A stretch of 64,000 nucleotides of DNA from Marinifilum sp. D714 (GCF_030851345.1 NZ_JALPNU010000009.1:1-64000), one strand, 5' to 3'. Positions 26,564 through 36,278 are shown, counted from the stretch's first letter. Notes: generated by a model from the letters alone, not told the origin. Program-made: numbers and translations.

Positions 26564-27922
26564 ATGGATAAAAACAGCCAAAACGTATACGAATTAGAGA
26601 ATGCCAAAATAAGCAGCTTGCTGTGGAAGTATTTTTGGCCTGCATTTACGGGAGTAGTGATCAACTCACTATACAATGTTGTAGATAGAATTTTTATAGG
26701 CCAAGGCGTTGGATCAATTGCACTTTCGGGACTAAGTGCGGTATATCCTATCATGCTTATTCTTATGGCATTTGGCATGCTAATAGGATTGGGAGCAGGT
26801 GTTCGAATCTCAATTAATTTGGGAAAGAAGGATTTTAAAAGAGCAGAATGGGTTTTAGGTAACTCTTTTATCCTAATGCTTATTGTATCTGCAATAATTA
26901 CCATTTTAGGTTTTGCCATTAAAGATCCACTTTTGCAATTGTTTGGAGTTTCTGTAGACACCAAGGATATAGCGAATGAATACTTGAATATCATTTTATA
27001 TGGTGCTGTATTTAATGTGGTTGGTTTTTCTTTGAACAATTTGATTCGTTCTGAGGGAAATGCAAAAATTGCCATGTACTCCATGTTAATTAGTGCAGGA
27101 ACCAACATAGTTCTCGATCCAATATTCATCTTTCTTTTGGATATGGGAGTTGCTGGAGCAGCTTATGCTACCATTATATCTCAGCTTATATTGTGCATTT
27201 GGGTGATCAAACACTTTAGAAGTAATCGATCGGTAATTAGATTGAGTGCCACTAATTTTAAGTTGAATCCTCAAATTATTTGGTATATCATTTCCATTGG
27301 ATTTGCACCATTCTCTATGCAAATTGCAGGTAGTTTTGTGCAAGGCTTATACAATGTGCAGTTAATAAAGTTTAGTAACGATATTGCCATAGCGGCCATG
27401 GGAATTATAAACTCTGTGGCAATGTTAATTGTTATGACCATTGTTGCAATTAATATGGCGGCACAACCAATATTTGGTTTTAGTCATGGTGCAAAACACT
27501 ACCATAGGGTAAAAGAAACATTGAAAATTTGCATGACTGCTGCCACTGGAATTGCTTTAATTGGTTGGATATTGGTGCAGCTATTCCCGGAAACTATGGT
27601 ACTGGCATTTAATAGTACGGATAAGGAATTATTACAAGTAGGAGCCAAAGGTCTTCGAACGTTTCTGGTTGCACTACCAATAGTAGGATTTCAAATCATT
27701 GTAGGAAACTACTTCCAATCCATTGGAAAAGCAGGTGTATCTACCTTGCTAACTTTAATGCGACAAGTAATTCTTTTGATCCCTATTCTTTTTATACTTC
27801 CCAATTATTTGGGACTTGATGGAGTTTGGTTTGCAGGGCCAATTTCTGATGTTGGTTCCGCTATGATAGCGGGAATCTTTATCATCAGAGAGTTCAGAAA
27901 GTTGAATACTCAAATTGCATAA
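26564..27922 (+). CDS. MATE family multidrug/cation antiporter
   Basis: About 452 residues with 12 membrane helices in two halves, typical of NorM/DinF-type MATE exporters that extrude drugs or metabolites in exchange for Na+ or H+. Landmarks are KYFWPAFTGVVINSLYNVVDRIFIGQGVG near the start and the matching second-half segment AAMGIINSVAMLIVMTIVAIN. The frame is open further up to a TTG at 26525, but an exact -7 box lies inside that stretch, so the ATG at 26564 is preferred. Substrate unknown. Confidence 0.93.
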   Translation: MDKNSQNVYELENAKISSLLWKYFWPAFTGVVINSLYNVVDRIFIGQGVGSIALSGLSAVYPIMLILMAFGMLIGLGAGVRISINLGKKDFKRAEWVLGNSFILMLIVSAIITILGFAIKDPLLQLFGVSVDTKDIANEYLNIILYGAVFNVVGFSLNNLIRSEGNAKIAMYSMLISAGTNIVLDPIFIFLLDMGVAGAAYATIISQLILCIWVIKHFRSNRSVIRLSATNFKLNPQIIWYIISIGFAPFSMQIAGSFVQGLYNVQLIKFSNDIAIAAMGIINSVAMLIVMTIVAINMAAQPIFGFSHGAKHYHRVKETLKICMTAATGIALIGWILVQLFPETMVLAFNSTDKELLQVGAKGLRTFLVALPIVGFQIIVGNYFQSIGKAGVSTLLTLMRQVILLIPILFILPNYLGLDGVWFAGPISDVGSAMIAGIFIIREFRKLNTQIA

Positions 27923-28043
27923 TTCCTGTTTTGATTCGCAGGTATGATTCGTCATTCTAAATAAGCAGTTTTACGAAATATTAATCTGCTCAATCCCTTG
28001 AATTTTTGTATTTTATACTTCGATATGTCAAATAAGGGACAAG

Positions 28044-30659
28044 ATGAGAAGTGTATTGGTATTTCTGTTTTTCTTTTTGCTGTTTGGTTGCTATTCCCAG
28101 GATGTTCCACTTGTTAATGAACAACATCCAAGAATAGAATTGAGTCAGGAGCGCTTTGACTGGTTAAAAGCGAATATAACAAGTGGTGAGTGCCAGGAAA
28201 CTTACCAGCGATTTAAAAGTGCCTACGATAGAAATTGGGTGACCAGTTCAAGAACTTATATGGTTGGTTCGGATTCTACTCAATGGAATTTTGAGTTTGG
28301 TTCGAGCGATGCATTTCAAATGTCACGAATGACTGCCTTTCTACTGAAAATGGGAACGGATGGATTGGCTTTGAAGCGTTGCGAATTCATCATTTCGAGA
28401 TATGTAGAATACCTGAATTCCTTAAATTTCGATAATTACTCTGGAGACACCAAAGAGAATCTGCTAAGGAACAATTGCAATTACGGAGCCATTCTTTTAG
28501 ATTGGACCTACAATGATGTTCCTCAGTTGAAGAGGCAACAGCTTTCAAGAGCTTTGTTCCGGGTGTTGGAGTACTTTATGGACAATTATGTTTTGACTCC
28601 TTCGGGCAATAGCTATGTAACCAGCCATAACATTTACAATTGCGGAATTACTATGCATGCGGCTCTTGCACTTCATGGGGCTGATGGCTTATCATCTGGC
28701 CAAATGTCGGATGTTAATTCATGGTACGCTACTTTGGTGGATAAGTGGGAAAATGGAATTCTCCCTGCATTTGCTCACTTTCGTGATGATGATGGTGGTT
28801 GGAATTGGGGAGCAGCTTATTCCATGTTCGGTTTGCCACGTCAGTACCAATTTTTTGATGATATGAAAATCGCAACAGGAACCGATTACTATCAGGAGCA
28901 AGCCTGGATTAGGGAATCTATTAACCAATACTGGTATTTTTATCGTCCGGATAATTATACCATTCATTTGGGCGATGCTGTAATTGATATCGATCAGGCC
29001 AACCGGGTAATGTATCGCCATGCAGCTGAGTTTGGCGATGAAAGAAGTCAGTACTTGGTTCAAAAATATGGAGCAACCCAATACCTGAACAATTCGAACC
29101 TGGTATTTCAAAAACTTTTATTTAAAGATTTTGAAGCTGCTACGGTTTCGCATCCCCAACCACCTTTAGATTGGTGGGCCGACAAAACCGGATTGGCTGT
29201 CAGCCGAACTTCATGGGACGAGGATGCCACCATGATTTGGTACTACTGTGCTCCAGCTAAACGTGCCGATCACGAACACAGAGACAACAACCATTTTGTA
29301 ATTATAAAAGACAAACCCCAAATTTTGGATGCAGGTCATTACGACTCTTACGCAACGAATCATTATAACAATTACTATTCGCGCACCATTGCACACAATT
29401 CCATTTGTGTATTCGATGGATCAGAATCTTACCGTGCATTTGGGCGATCCGTTTCGAATGATGGCGGCCAAATATGGACCGATCGATTGGAGAATGTAGG
29501 TGAGGTTAATGATAGAGATCACAGAAGAGGAGAGTGGCTCAAGTTTGCAGCTGACGATGAGTATGCTTATTATATCAGCGATGCCGCAGATTCCTATGCA
29601 TCCGATAAATTGGATCGGTTCGAACGCAGGTTATTGTATCACAAGCCTGATCGGGTAATTGTGTTGGATCATTTGCATTTGCGAAATGTATCTTCGCAAG
29701 AACGAAAAGCCAAATACATCAATCATTTTGCCAATCGCCCCGATATAAACGGTCAGGTGGTGAATACTGCGGTTGCCAATAATATTATCACCTACAATGG
29801 TAGAAATTATAAGGCATCACACGGAAATGGAAATGTAGCCATCCGCACTTTACTGCCGGAATCTACCACCACAACCTTAATTGGAGGGAGTGCATATGAA
29901 TATTGGGTAAATGGGACGAATTATCCGCCCAATAACAGTCCTGATTTTGAATCGGCACATCCGGGAACGTGGAGAATTGAAGTTGAGCCAACGCAAGTAA
30001 GCGACGATTTGGTTTATCTTCATACCATTAAAATTGGCGATAATCAAAACCCATCGAATGCGGGTGGTGAACTGTTTGAAAACGAAAGCACCATTGGAGT
30101 GGATTGGGAGAATCATTTGTACCTGTTCCATTCTAAAGGCGATACATTAAATTCTACCTACTCGGTAAATCCGCTTGACGGAAACCGAACCATAAAGATT
30201 TTTGCTTTGGATATGCAGGCCAATACTTCTTATGGTGTGTTTTTAAACGATGATTTGGCCAGAACAGGAGACTCTAACGAGGATGGTATTTTTGAGATTA
30301 CGGTTGATTTGGCTGAAGGAGTTTACAAGCTGGTAGTTCGTGACACCATTGCTGGAGATCCTAATCCCGGTACCGATCCTGAGCCAGATCCTACTCCGGA
30401 ACCAGGCGATGAGGCAGAAGGAGAGGTGAAGGTATACCCAAATCCAAGTGATGGTATTTTTACCGTATTGATTGAACACGATGAGGTGAATGAGTTTCAC
30501 TTGAGTGCATTCGATTCTGCAGGGAGGAAGATCATGGAATATTTAAATTCGGGCAATCGTGCTGATTTGAACCTGAATGGACTTTCTTCTGGTGTCTACT
30601 ATATACTCATACAATATCTCGACAAACAAGTGAAGCGAAAGATTGTGCTTGTTGATTAA
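28044..30659 (+). CDS. Secreted heparinase II/III-like polysaccharide lyase with T9SS sorting domain
   Basis: 871 residues. A signal peptide or lipobox-like start (1 to about 18) leads to an alpha/alpha toroid (about 30-350) and then a beta-sandwich with HEHRDNNHFVI (His410 to Ile420), as in heparinase II/III family lyases. A Pro/Asp/Glu linker (about 770-793) joins a type IX secretion sorting domain (about 795-871, VYPNPSDGIFTV to QVKRKIVLVD). It probably degrades an acidic polysaccharide (alginate or glycosaminoglycan-like) outside the cell; the exact family and substrate are not resolved. It is monocistronic and not inside a glycan-utilisation locus. Confidence 0.85.
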   Translation: MRSVLVFLFFFLLFGCYSQDVPLVNEQHPRIELSQERFDWLKANITSGECQETYQRFKSAYDRNWVTSSRTYMVGSDSTQWNFEFGSSDAFQMSRMTAFLLKMGTDGLALKRCEFIISRYVEYLNSLNFDNYSGDTKENLLRNNCNYGAILLDWTYNDVPQLKRQQLSRALFRVLEYFMDNYVLTPSGNSYVTSHNIYNCGITMHAALALHGADGLSSGQMSDVNSWYATLVDKWENGILPAFAHFRDDDGGWNWGAAYSMFGLPRQYQFFDDMKIATGTDYYQEQAWIRESINQYWYFYRPDNYTIHLGDAVIDIDQANRVMYRHAAEFGDERSQYLVQKYGATQYLNNSNLVFQKLLFKDFEAATVSHPQPPLDWWADKTGLAVSRTSWDEDATMIWYYCAPAKRADHEHRDNNHFVIIKDKPQILDAGHYDSYATNHYNNYYSRTIAHNSICVFDGSESYRAFGRSVSNDGGQIWTDRLENVGEVNDRDHRRGEWLKFAADDEYAYYISDAADSYASDKLDRFERRLLYHKPDRVIVLDHLHLRNVSSQERKAKYINHFANRPDINGQVVNTAVANNIITYNGRNYKASHGNGNVAIRTLLPESTTTTLIGGSAYEYWVNGTNYPPNNSPDFESAHPGTWRIEVEPTQVSDDLVYLHTIKIGDNQNPSNAGGELFENESTIGVDWENHLYLFHSKGDTLNSTYSVNPLDGNRTIKIFALDMQANTSYGVFLNDDLARTGDSNEDGIFEITVDLAEGVYKLVVRDTIAGDPNPGTDPEPDPTPEPGDEAEGEVKVYPNPSDGIFTVLIEHDEVNEFHLSAFDSAGRKIMEYLNSGNRADLNLNGLSSGVYYILIQYLDKQVKRKIVLVD

Positions 30660-30751
30660 ATAAAAAACGATTATAAATTGTCTGATATTGATGGCATCGA
30701 GCTTATGATAGCCTCAACACGATTTAAACTGTTGGAAAAGATATGACAATG

Positions 30752-30893
30752 CTCTCGCAGAAATGTAAAGGCAAATTCGCTGCAATAAAGATCTCTCGAC
30801 AATTTGTAAAGGCAATTTTGGTGCAAAAAAATGCTCTCGCAGAAATGTAAAGGCAAATTTGCTGCAAAAAAGATCTCTCGATGATTTGTAATC
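30752..30893. repeat. 41-bp tandem repeat array (three full units and a part)
   Basis: Units begin with CTCTCG at 30752, 30793, 30834 and 30875, exactly 41 bp apart. Units 1 and 3 are nearly identical (two differences), while units 2 and 4 are alike at their start. The true period may therefore be 82 bp. Each holds a TTTGTAAAGGCAA-like core. Short reading frames on the minus strand repeat the same phrases and look spurious. No gene lies within 30660-30974. Confidence 0.85.
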
Positions 30894-30946
30894 AACTAAA
30901 ATCAGTTGTATGAGTAGGAAGTTCGCCAATGCCCATAATTTTCTCT

Positions 30947-30954
30947 TATCTTTG
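30947..30954 (+). promoter_or_regulatory. -7 promoter box of the lactonase gene
   Basis: TATCTTTG is an exact TAnnTTTG match 20 nt before the ATG at 30975. The upstream -33 element is not clear. Confidence 0.5.
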
Positions 30955-30974
30955 AGTGAATTAATTCAAATCTC

Positions 30975-32075
30975 ATGAATAAACCTACAATCTTACTAGC
31001 GTTGATAAGCATATTTGCGCTATCATGCAATCAATCAAAAGAGAAGAAAATGACTAAGGCAGTCTATTCCATCTATGTAGGTACTTATACCGATACCGAC
31101 TCTAAGGGAATCTATAAAATCACAATGAACAAATCGGGAAAATTTGGCGAATTGAGTTTGCAAGCTGAAACCAAGAATCCATCTTTCTTGTGTTTTGCCA
31201 ATAAAGGTAAAAATTTACTTGCCATTAATGAGATCAATTCATTGGATGGAGTAGGGAGTGTTGAAAGTTATAAGATAGGGGATCAGCTTGAGTTAATTAG
31301 TAGGAAATCGAGTGGAGGAGCACATCCTTGTTTTGTTACAGAAAAGGATGGTATTGTTTTAACGGCAAACTATACCGGTGGAAATACGGGTTTACTGCGA
31401 GTGGATAAAAAAGGAAATCTTTCTGAATTGCTGGATGTGAATCAGCATGAAGGAACAGGAACCGTTGAGGGCAGACAAGATGCACCACACGCTCATAGCA
31501 TCTGGTTTCAGTCCAATAAAAATAGAGTGATTGCGGTGGATTTAGGAACCAATGAATTGTGGGCTTCTACCATTTCGGATGATAAATTTAACAATGCAGA
31601 GCGCATTGCAATGCCTGAAGGGGCAGGAGCACGACATTTGGCCTTCCATCCCAATGGCAAGTTTATTTATGTGATTAATGAACTAAGCAATACAATTACC
31701 ATTCTAAACGGAGAAAGCCTACAAATTATTGACAATGTGAATACCTTGCCAAAAGCTTTTGAAGGAAGCAGTTTTACTGCTGATATTCACATTTCATCCA
31801 ATGGAAAGTTTCTGTACGGTTCTAATCGCGGGCACAACAGTATTGTGATATATGCAGTATTGGAAGATGGAGGATTGGAAATGATAGGACATGAGCCTAC
31901 ACGTGGTGATCATCCACGTAATTTTAGCCTAAGTCCTGATGAGAAATATTTACTTGTAGCGAATCAAAAAACAAACAATCTGGTAAGTTTTAAACGCAAC
32001 AAAAAAACAGGTTTACTTACTTTCGTTGATGAGGTAAAAGCACCTAAACCTGTTTGTGTGTTATTTGAGCAATAG
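30975..32075 (+). CDS. Lactonase-family beta-propeller lipoprotein
   Basis: 366 residues with lipobox FALSC (Cys18). The rest is a seven-bladed propeller of the 6-phosphogluconolactonase/YbhE type (PF10282): YVGTYTDTDSKGIY near the start, DAPHAHSIWF (about 166-175), GAGARHLAFHPNGKFIYVINE (about 216-236) and DHPRNFSLSPDEKYLLVANQ late on. The lipoprotein signal places it in the periplasm or outer membrane, which argues against a role in the cytosolic pentose phosphate pathway. A sugar-lactone or binding function is open. Confidence 0.88.
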   Translation: MNKPTILLALISIFALSCNQSKEKKMTKAVYSIYVGTYTDTDSKGIYKITMNKSGKFGELSLQAETKNPSFLCFANKGKNLLAINEINSLDGVGSVESYKIGDQLELISRKSSGGAHPCFVTEKDGIVLTANYTGGNTGLLRVDKKGNLSELLDVNQHEGTGTVEGRQDAPHAHSIWFQSNKNRVIAVDLGTNELWASTISDDKFNNAERIAMPEGAGARHLAFHPNGKFIYVINELSNTITILNGESLQIIDNVNTLPKAFEGSSFTADIHISSNGKFLYGSNRGHNSIVIYAVLEDGGLEMIGHEPTRGDHPRNFSLSPDEKYLLVANQKTNNLVSFKRNKKTGLLTFVDEVKAPKPVCVLFEQ

Positions 32076-32077
32076 AA

Positions 32078-32383
32078 TTATAAAGCTTCAAACTCTATTA
32101 ACATTAAATGGTCTGTTTGTTTTAATTCAGGATAAAATCCAAGCAAAACAGACCATAATTCTTCTTTCGAATCAAAGCCATCCTTCTTGATTTCTTCTAA
32201 TGTCAGTTCTTCAAAGTTCTTGTGTTTCACTTTCGTGATTTGTATATCAATTGATGGCTTGTCATCAAAAATGGCTTCGCCTTTTCCCAATTGAGGAACA
32301 GGTTCATTTACTCTGGCAGTTTGAGTTTTGTTGCCATTTTTAATGGACTCATAAAAATCGGAATGGAAGTGGATTTGGGACAT
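32078..32383 (-). CDS. ASCH domain protein
   Basis: 101 residues, single domain. The signature GNKTQTARVNEP (about 17-28) matches the GxKxxTxR motif of ASCH (PUA-like) domains, which are thought to bind RNA or modified nucleosides. It is the last gene of a compact leftward operon; it begins directly after the stop of the upstream gene, with no gap. Its stop is 3 nt from the end of the convergent lactonase gene. Confidence 0.8.
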   Translation of the reverse strand: MSQIHFHSDFYESIKNGNKTQTARVNEPVPQLGKGEAIFDDKPSIDIQITKVKHKNFEELTLEEIKKDGFDSKEELWSVLLGFYPELKQTDHLMLIEFEAL

Positions 32384-32950
32384 TTATATATATTTGATTG
32401 CACTTAAGATGTTTAGGGTGATCCATATGATTAAAAAAGGACTAATATTAATGAGAGCTTTAAAATATCCATAATCATTAAAGAAATTTAACCCTTGGAT
32501 TAGAATCTTAATAGATAGGATATAGAATGCTAAATTAAATATATTTAGAAAATAAGTGTGTGATTGAATGTTCTCAATGTTAAAATACAAAGGTATAAGT
32601 ATACAAAGTTTGATTAATGTTGGAATTAATGAATATGCAAAAACAGTCTTTATATCTATATATTCAGCTTGACCCTTCAATAATTTTCCGAAAAGCAAAG
32701 TAATGTATGGTAGAATATATCTTCCTACTATTACAGAAACTCCTATGCTTAATAAAATTATAAACAACAAAATTCCCAAACCTGATTCATTGAAATATGG
32801 ATAATCCTTAAAAACAGAATCTAATCCAATTAGAATACCATAAATCATGAATATTATATCACCATATGCACTTAGTTCATCTGAAAATTTATTGTTAAGC
32901 TTTTCATAGGTCATTTTAGTGTTAAAAAGAATACTAAATACAGTCGACAT
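32384..32950 (-). CDS. Yip1-like integral membrane protein
   Basis: 188 residues with about five membrane helices (near 35-46, 58-80, 105-125, 132-155, 165-185). The start FSILFNTKMTYEKL and the hydrophilic loop LFGKLLKGQAEYIDIKTVFAYSLIP match the Yip1 domain (PF04893). The start at 32950 overlaps the NUDIX gene by 17 nt but keeps this N-terminal motif; ATG 32914 would lose it. Function is unknown. Confidence 0.7.
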   Translation of the reverse strand: MSTVFSILFNTKMTYEKLNNKFSDELSAYGDIIFMIYGILIGLDSVFKDYPYFNESGLGILLFIILLSIGVSVIVGRYILPYITLLFGKLLKGQAEYIDIKTVFAYSLIPTLIKLCILIPLYFNIENIQSHTYFLNIFNLAFYILSIKILIQGLNFFNDYGYFKALINISPFLIIWITLNILSAIKYI

Positions 32951-33389
32951 GGCAATTAGAGTTATTTATTAATATCTGATTTACCACTTCAAAAACCAGG
33001 TTTTGAATATCAGGATAGGTTAAATCCTCAGGCAAATCTTTAAAGAAACGAATCTCTGCAATCTCAGATTTAGGCAATTCTGCCAAATAAGTAATATTGG
33101 CAAAGAAGATTCGTCCATAATTGATTTCGCCTTTCCAATCACATGAATAGTCTACAATCAGTTTAAGGCTAAATTCTTTAGCTCCGGTTTCTTCGTACAG
33201 CTCTCTTCTGGCTGCCTGTAGTGCAGTTTCATTCGCTTCAATATGACCGGCTGGCATTTCCCAAGTCTCACGCATTCTATGACGCACAAACACCCATGTA
33301 TTTTGATATTTCGAACAAACTATGGAATACTTTAAATTTTCTTCCGGTATGCTTAAGGGATCTAAAAAATTAACGATTGGTTTTGTCAT
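32934..33389 (-). CDS. NUDIX hydrolase
   Basis: 151 residues. The Nudix box is complete: Gly48, Glu54, Arg62-Glu63, Glu66-Glu67 and Gly69 in GHIEANETALQAARRELYEE and onward. Such enzymes cleave nucleoside diphosphates linked to other groups, using Mg2+. The sequence before the box (VFVRHRMRETWEMPAG) suggests an ADP-ribose- or oxidised-nucleotide-type subfamily, but the substrate cannot be told. It sits 9 nt after the VOC gene. Confidence 0.93.
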   Translation of the reverse strand: MTKPIVNFLDPLSIPEENLKYSIVCSKYQNTWVFVRHRMRETWEMPAGHIEANETALQAARRELYEETGAKEFSLKLIVDYSCDWKGEINYGRIFFANITYLAELPKSEIAEIRFFKDLPEDLTYPDIQNLVFEVVNQILINNSNCHVDCI

Positions 33390-33398
33390 GTGTATATT

Positions 33399-33830
33399 TT
33401 ACTCAGAGGTTGATTTTCCTTTGTACATCTCACTAAATGGACCTTCAATGGGTTCCCAAAGTTCTACTTTATTTCCTTCCGGATCAAGAATCCATCCAAA
33501 TTTTCCATATTCGAATACCTGCATCTCTCCAACAATTTCAACACCTTCTTCTTTCAACACATTGAGCAATTCCTCAAGGTTCTCAACACGATAATTGAAC
33601 ATGAAATCTTTCTTCGAAGGCTGAAAATATTCAGTGTTCTCATCAAATGGCCCCCAAATGGTAAATCCAGTTTCTTCAGGTTTACTGGTTTTCTGCCACT
33701 CAAATACACCACCATATTCATCAGGACATTGAATGCCCAAATGCTTGTTGTACCATTCTCTTGTACCTTTGGGATCTTTGGTTTTGAAAAAGATGCCGCC
33801 TATTCCTGTAACGCGTTTTTTCATGATCAT
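33399..33830 (-). CDS. VOC (glyoxalase/dioxygenase fold) protein
   Basis: 143 residues with the paired beta-alpha-beta-beta-beta modules of the vicinal oxygen chelate superfamily: GGIFFKTKDPKGTREWYNKHLG at the start, and VEIVGEMQVFEYGKFGWILDPEGNKVELWEP at the end, with the usual metal-ligand Glu. Members isomerise, cleave or bind small molecules; the substrate is unknown. The start codon overlaps the stop of the SDR gene (ATGA), so translation is coupled. An ATG two codons in is also possible. Confidence 0.88.
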   Translation of the reverse strand: MIMKKRVTGIGGIFFKTKDPKGTREWYNKHLGIQCPDEYGGVFEWQKTSKPEETGFTIWGPFDENTEYFQPSKKDFMFNYRVENLEELLNVLKEEGVEIVGEMQVFEYGKFGWILDPEGNKVELWEPIEGPFSEMYKGKSTSE

Positions 33831-35254
33831 TTATTGTAATTTATAATGCCATTAATCATTCCTTTAAATATAAAAACATGGAATGGGTAACTCAAATACC
33901 AATACAGTCTTCCAGCCAAGCCTTTGGGTCTGAAAATGGCTTTTTGTTCTAGGTGGTTTTGCTTCAGTGAAAATTCGAGCCAAGCTTCTCCAGGTAATTT
34001 CATTTCAGCATAGAGCAATAACCTTTTATTTTCTTTATCAGCCAATAATACTCTCCAAAAATCCAGCGAATCTCCAATCTCTATCTCTGTAGGATGTCTT
34101 CGTCCACGGTTTAGGCCAACACCACCAAACAGCTTATCCAAAAAGCCACGAAATTGCCATAGCCAATTTGCATAATACCAGCCTCTATTCCCACCTAAAG
34201 CCCAAACATTTTCTAAAACCAATTGCTTGTTCTCTACTGGAAGAATTTTGGTGTCGAAATAGCAACCAAAACTTGGAGGCTCTACATACTTAAAGTTTTT
34301 GTTCGATAATATTCCACTACTTAAGGCGTCTTTCCAGGATGAAATTACCATCTGTTGTTTGATTTTACCCATAGCTTTTTCAATCGCTTCTTTGTATGAA
34401 ATTGGATGAATATCAAGTTTTTGGGCAAAATCATTAGGTCGGCAAACTACTTCCACTTTCATGCTGTTAACCAGGTTTATCGCCAGGTTATAGGACGTTG
34501 AAGTAATAAAAAATAACCAGTAGGAAGAAAGGCGAGGCGTCATTATGGGTAAAGTGATTACCTTTCTATTCAGTTTTCTAACCTCAGCATATTGCAGCAG
34601 CATTTCCTTATAGCTTAGAACCTCGGTTCCGCCAATATCAAAGGTCTGGTTCATACAGTGTTTGTTGTAAATCACCTTATGCAAATACTCAATTACATTG
34701 CGAATGGCTATGGGTTGACATTTGGTTAATAACCACTGTGGAGTTATCATTATTGGTAACTTTTCAACCAAATCGCGAATAATTTCGAATGATGCACTGC
34801 CAGAACCAACTATAATTCCTGCTCTTAAAATGGTCACATAGCTGCGACTCTCTTTTAGGATGTTTTCAACTTCTTTTCTCGATTGTAAATGCTTTGAAAG
34901 TTTTTCTTCATTGGCAATGCCGCTTAGGTATACAATCTGTCGATTCTCCGTTTTCTTTAGGCAGTTTACAAAGTTTTGTGCACATCGTTTTTCCAGAACA
35001 TCAAATCCTACAGTACCATGAAGCATTGAATGGATCAGGTAGTAGCTGACCTGGATATCTTTAGGGATTTTCTCTAAAGATATTGGATCTAGAAGATCTA
35101 CTTCCAATACCCTAATGTTTGGGTGAAAATATTCTTTATGCGTAAACCTTTGTTTGTTTCGAACACAGCAATACACAGTATGACCTTGTTCCAAAAGAAC
35201 AGGAAGTAATCGTTTACCTATATAACCATTGGCGCCAGTCAATAAAATCTTCAT
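33827..35254 (-). CDS. SDR family oxidoreductase with C-terminal DUF2867
   Basis: 475 residues. An N-terminal extended SDR Rossmann fold has GANGYIGKRLL (7-17) for NAD(P)H binding, continuing to about 300. The C-terminal 160 residues match DUF2867: GWYYANWLWQFRGFLDKLFG, LNRGRRHPTEIEIGD and GEAWLEFSL. Substrate unknown. It is separated by 4 nt from the upstream PD40 gene and overlaps the VOC gene. Confidence 0.88.
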   Translation of the reverse strand: MKILLTGANGYIGKRLLPVLLEQGHTVYCCVRNKQRFTHKEYFHPNIRVLEVDLLDPISLEKIPKDIQVSYYLIHSMLHGTVGFDVLEKRCAQNFVNCLKKTENRQIVYLSGIANEEKLSKHLQSRKEVENILKESRSYVTILRAGIIVGSGSASFEIIRDLVEKLPIMITPQWLLTKCQPIAIRNVIEYLHKVIYNKHCMNQTFDIGGTEVLSYKEMLLQYAEVRKLNRKVITLPIMTPRLSSYWLFFITSTSYNLAINLVNSMKVEVVCRPNDFAQKLDIHPISYKEAIEKAMGKIKQQMVISSWKDALSSGILSNKNFKYVEPPSFGCYFDTKILPVENKQLVLENVWALGGNRGWYYANWLWQFRGFLDKLFGGVGLNRGRRHPTEIEIGDSLDFWRVLLADKENKRLLLYAEMKLPGEAWLEFSLKQNHLEQKAIFRPKGLAGRLYWYLSYPFHVFIFKGMINGIINYNK

Positions 35255-35258
35255 AAGC

Positions 35259-36278
35259 CTACTGTTTGTTCTGTTTTGCTAACGCTTGTTTCCTAAGATC
35301 TTCTATAAAATCGGTTTTTATCCAATACAAATCAAGATTTCCATTTTGAGGAGAAACAGCATTTTGCTTTATCTCCTTAAGGTTTGGTTTTTCCTGACGT
35401 ATTTGCTTGTTATTGGAAAAGATAAAATATTTTCCATCAGGAGACAAAGAAGGCGACAATGCAAATGTGTTTGGGAAATTTACTTTATTCCCCATATTCA
35501 TTAAAGGAGTCCAATTATCATTACCCAAATTAAAGCTGATATAATAATCAGCTCTGCCAATGCTATTTCCTTCAATCAAGGTACAAACAATAATATAACT
35601 TTCATCAGGTGCAATCAGCGAGTTGTATTGCATATTGGTGGGATTCACTTCTTTTGGAAGACGCTTTGGCGTTTGATATTTCCCATCAATCAATTTCGAT
35701 CGATATATGACTTGCACATTTTTACTTTCTTCGTGTGTGTAGTAAATGGTACCATCATTGGTTAATGTTGGGTAATATTGTCCTGAATCAGTATTTATTG
35801 GTCCTTCCAGTTCATAAGGTTCCGACCATCCCTCAGTTGTTTTGTCCATTACCCAAATGTTTTGATAGAACCATCCATCTTTTTGTTCTTTTCCTTTTGG
35901 TGGTCTTGTAGACATGAAGAACAATTTCTTGCCATCGCGGGTAATGAATGGTTCAAGATCTTTGTATGCAGGATTACCTGAAAAAGAAGCAAATTCAGGT
36001 TCTGTCCAAACATCATTTACCATTTTAGAAGTGGTAATGTAATAGTCAGCTCCATTTCTAATGGTATAATATATTTCTTTACCATCAGGACTCATTGTAA
36101 AGTCTCTTTCATGCAGATGACTTGATACGAAGTTAGGTGCAAATAACCTGGCGGTGCTATCCGGTTTTATTTCTCCTAAATATTCTCCTTTTCGGATATT
36201 TTTAATACCTGATTCTTTTTGTTGAGTGCATGAGCAAATAATTACAAGAAGGAATGTTGCGTAAATTAGTTTTTTCAT
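35259..36278 (-). CDS. PD40 (TolB-like) beta-propeller lipoprotein
   Basis: 339 residues with lipobox near Cys17 (ICSC). Repeated WD40-like PD40 blades are visible: DFTMSPDGKEIYYTIRNG, PFITRDGKKLFFMSTRPP, YYPTLTNDGTIYYTHEE and ALSPSLSPDGKYFIFSNN. Such propellers bind partners or small ligands at the envelope; no enzymatic motif is seen. It heads the six-gene leftward operon ending at 32078. Confidence 0.87.
   Translation of the reverse strand: MKKLIYATFLLVIICSCTQQKESGIKNIRKGEYLGEIKPDSTARLFAPNFVSSHLHERDFTMSPDGKEIYYTIRNGADYYITTSKMVNDVWTEPEFASFSGNPAYKDLEPFITRDGKKLFFMSTRPPKGKEQKDGWFYQNIWVMDKTTEGWSEPYELEGPINTDSGQYYPTLTNDGTIYYTHEESKNVQVIYRSKLIDGKYQTPKRLPKEVNPTNMQYNSLIAPDESYIIVCTLIEGNSIGRADYYISFNLGNDNWTPLMNMGNKVNFPNTFALSPSLSPDGKYFIFSNNKQIRQEKPNLKEIKQNAVSPQNGNLDLYWIKTDFIEDLRKQALAKQNKQ

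Noticed and set aside
30671-30929. Two minus-strand frames in the 41-bp array
   Set aside because: They repeat the same phrases in different frames simply because the DNA repeats; no start context, no homologous fold.
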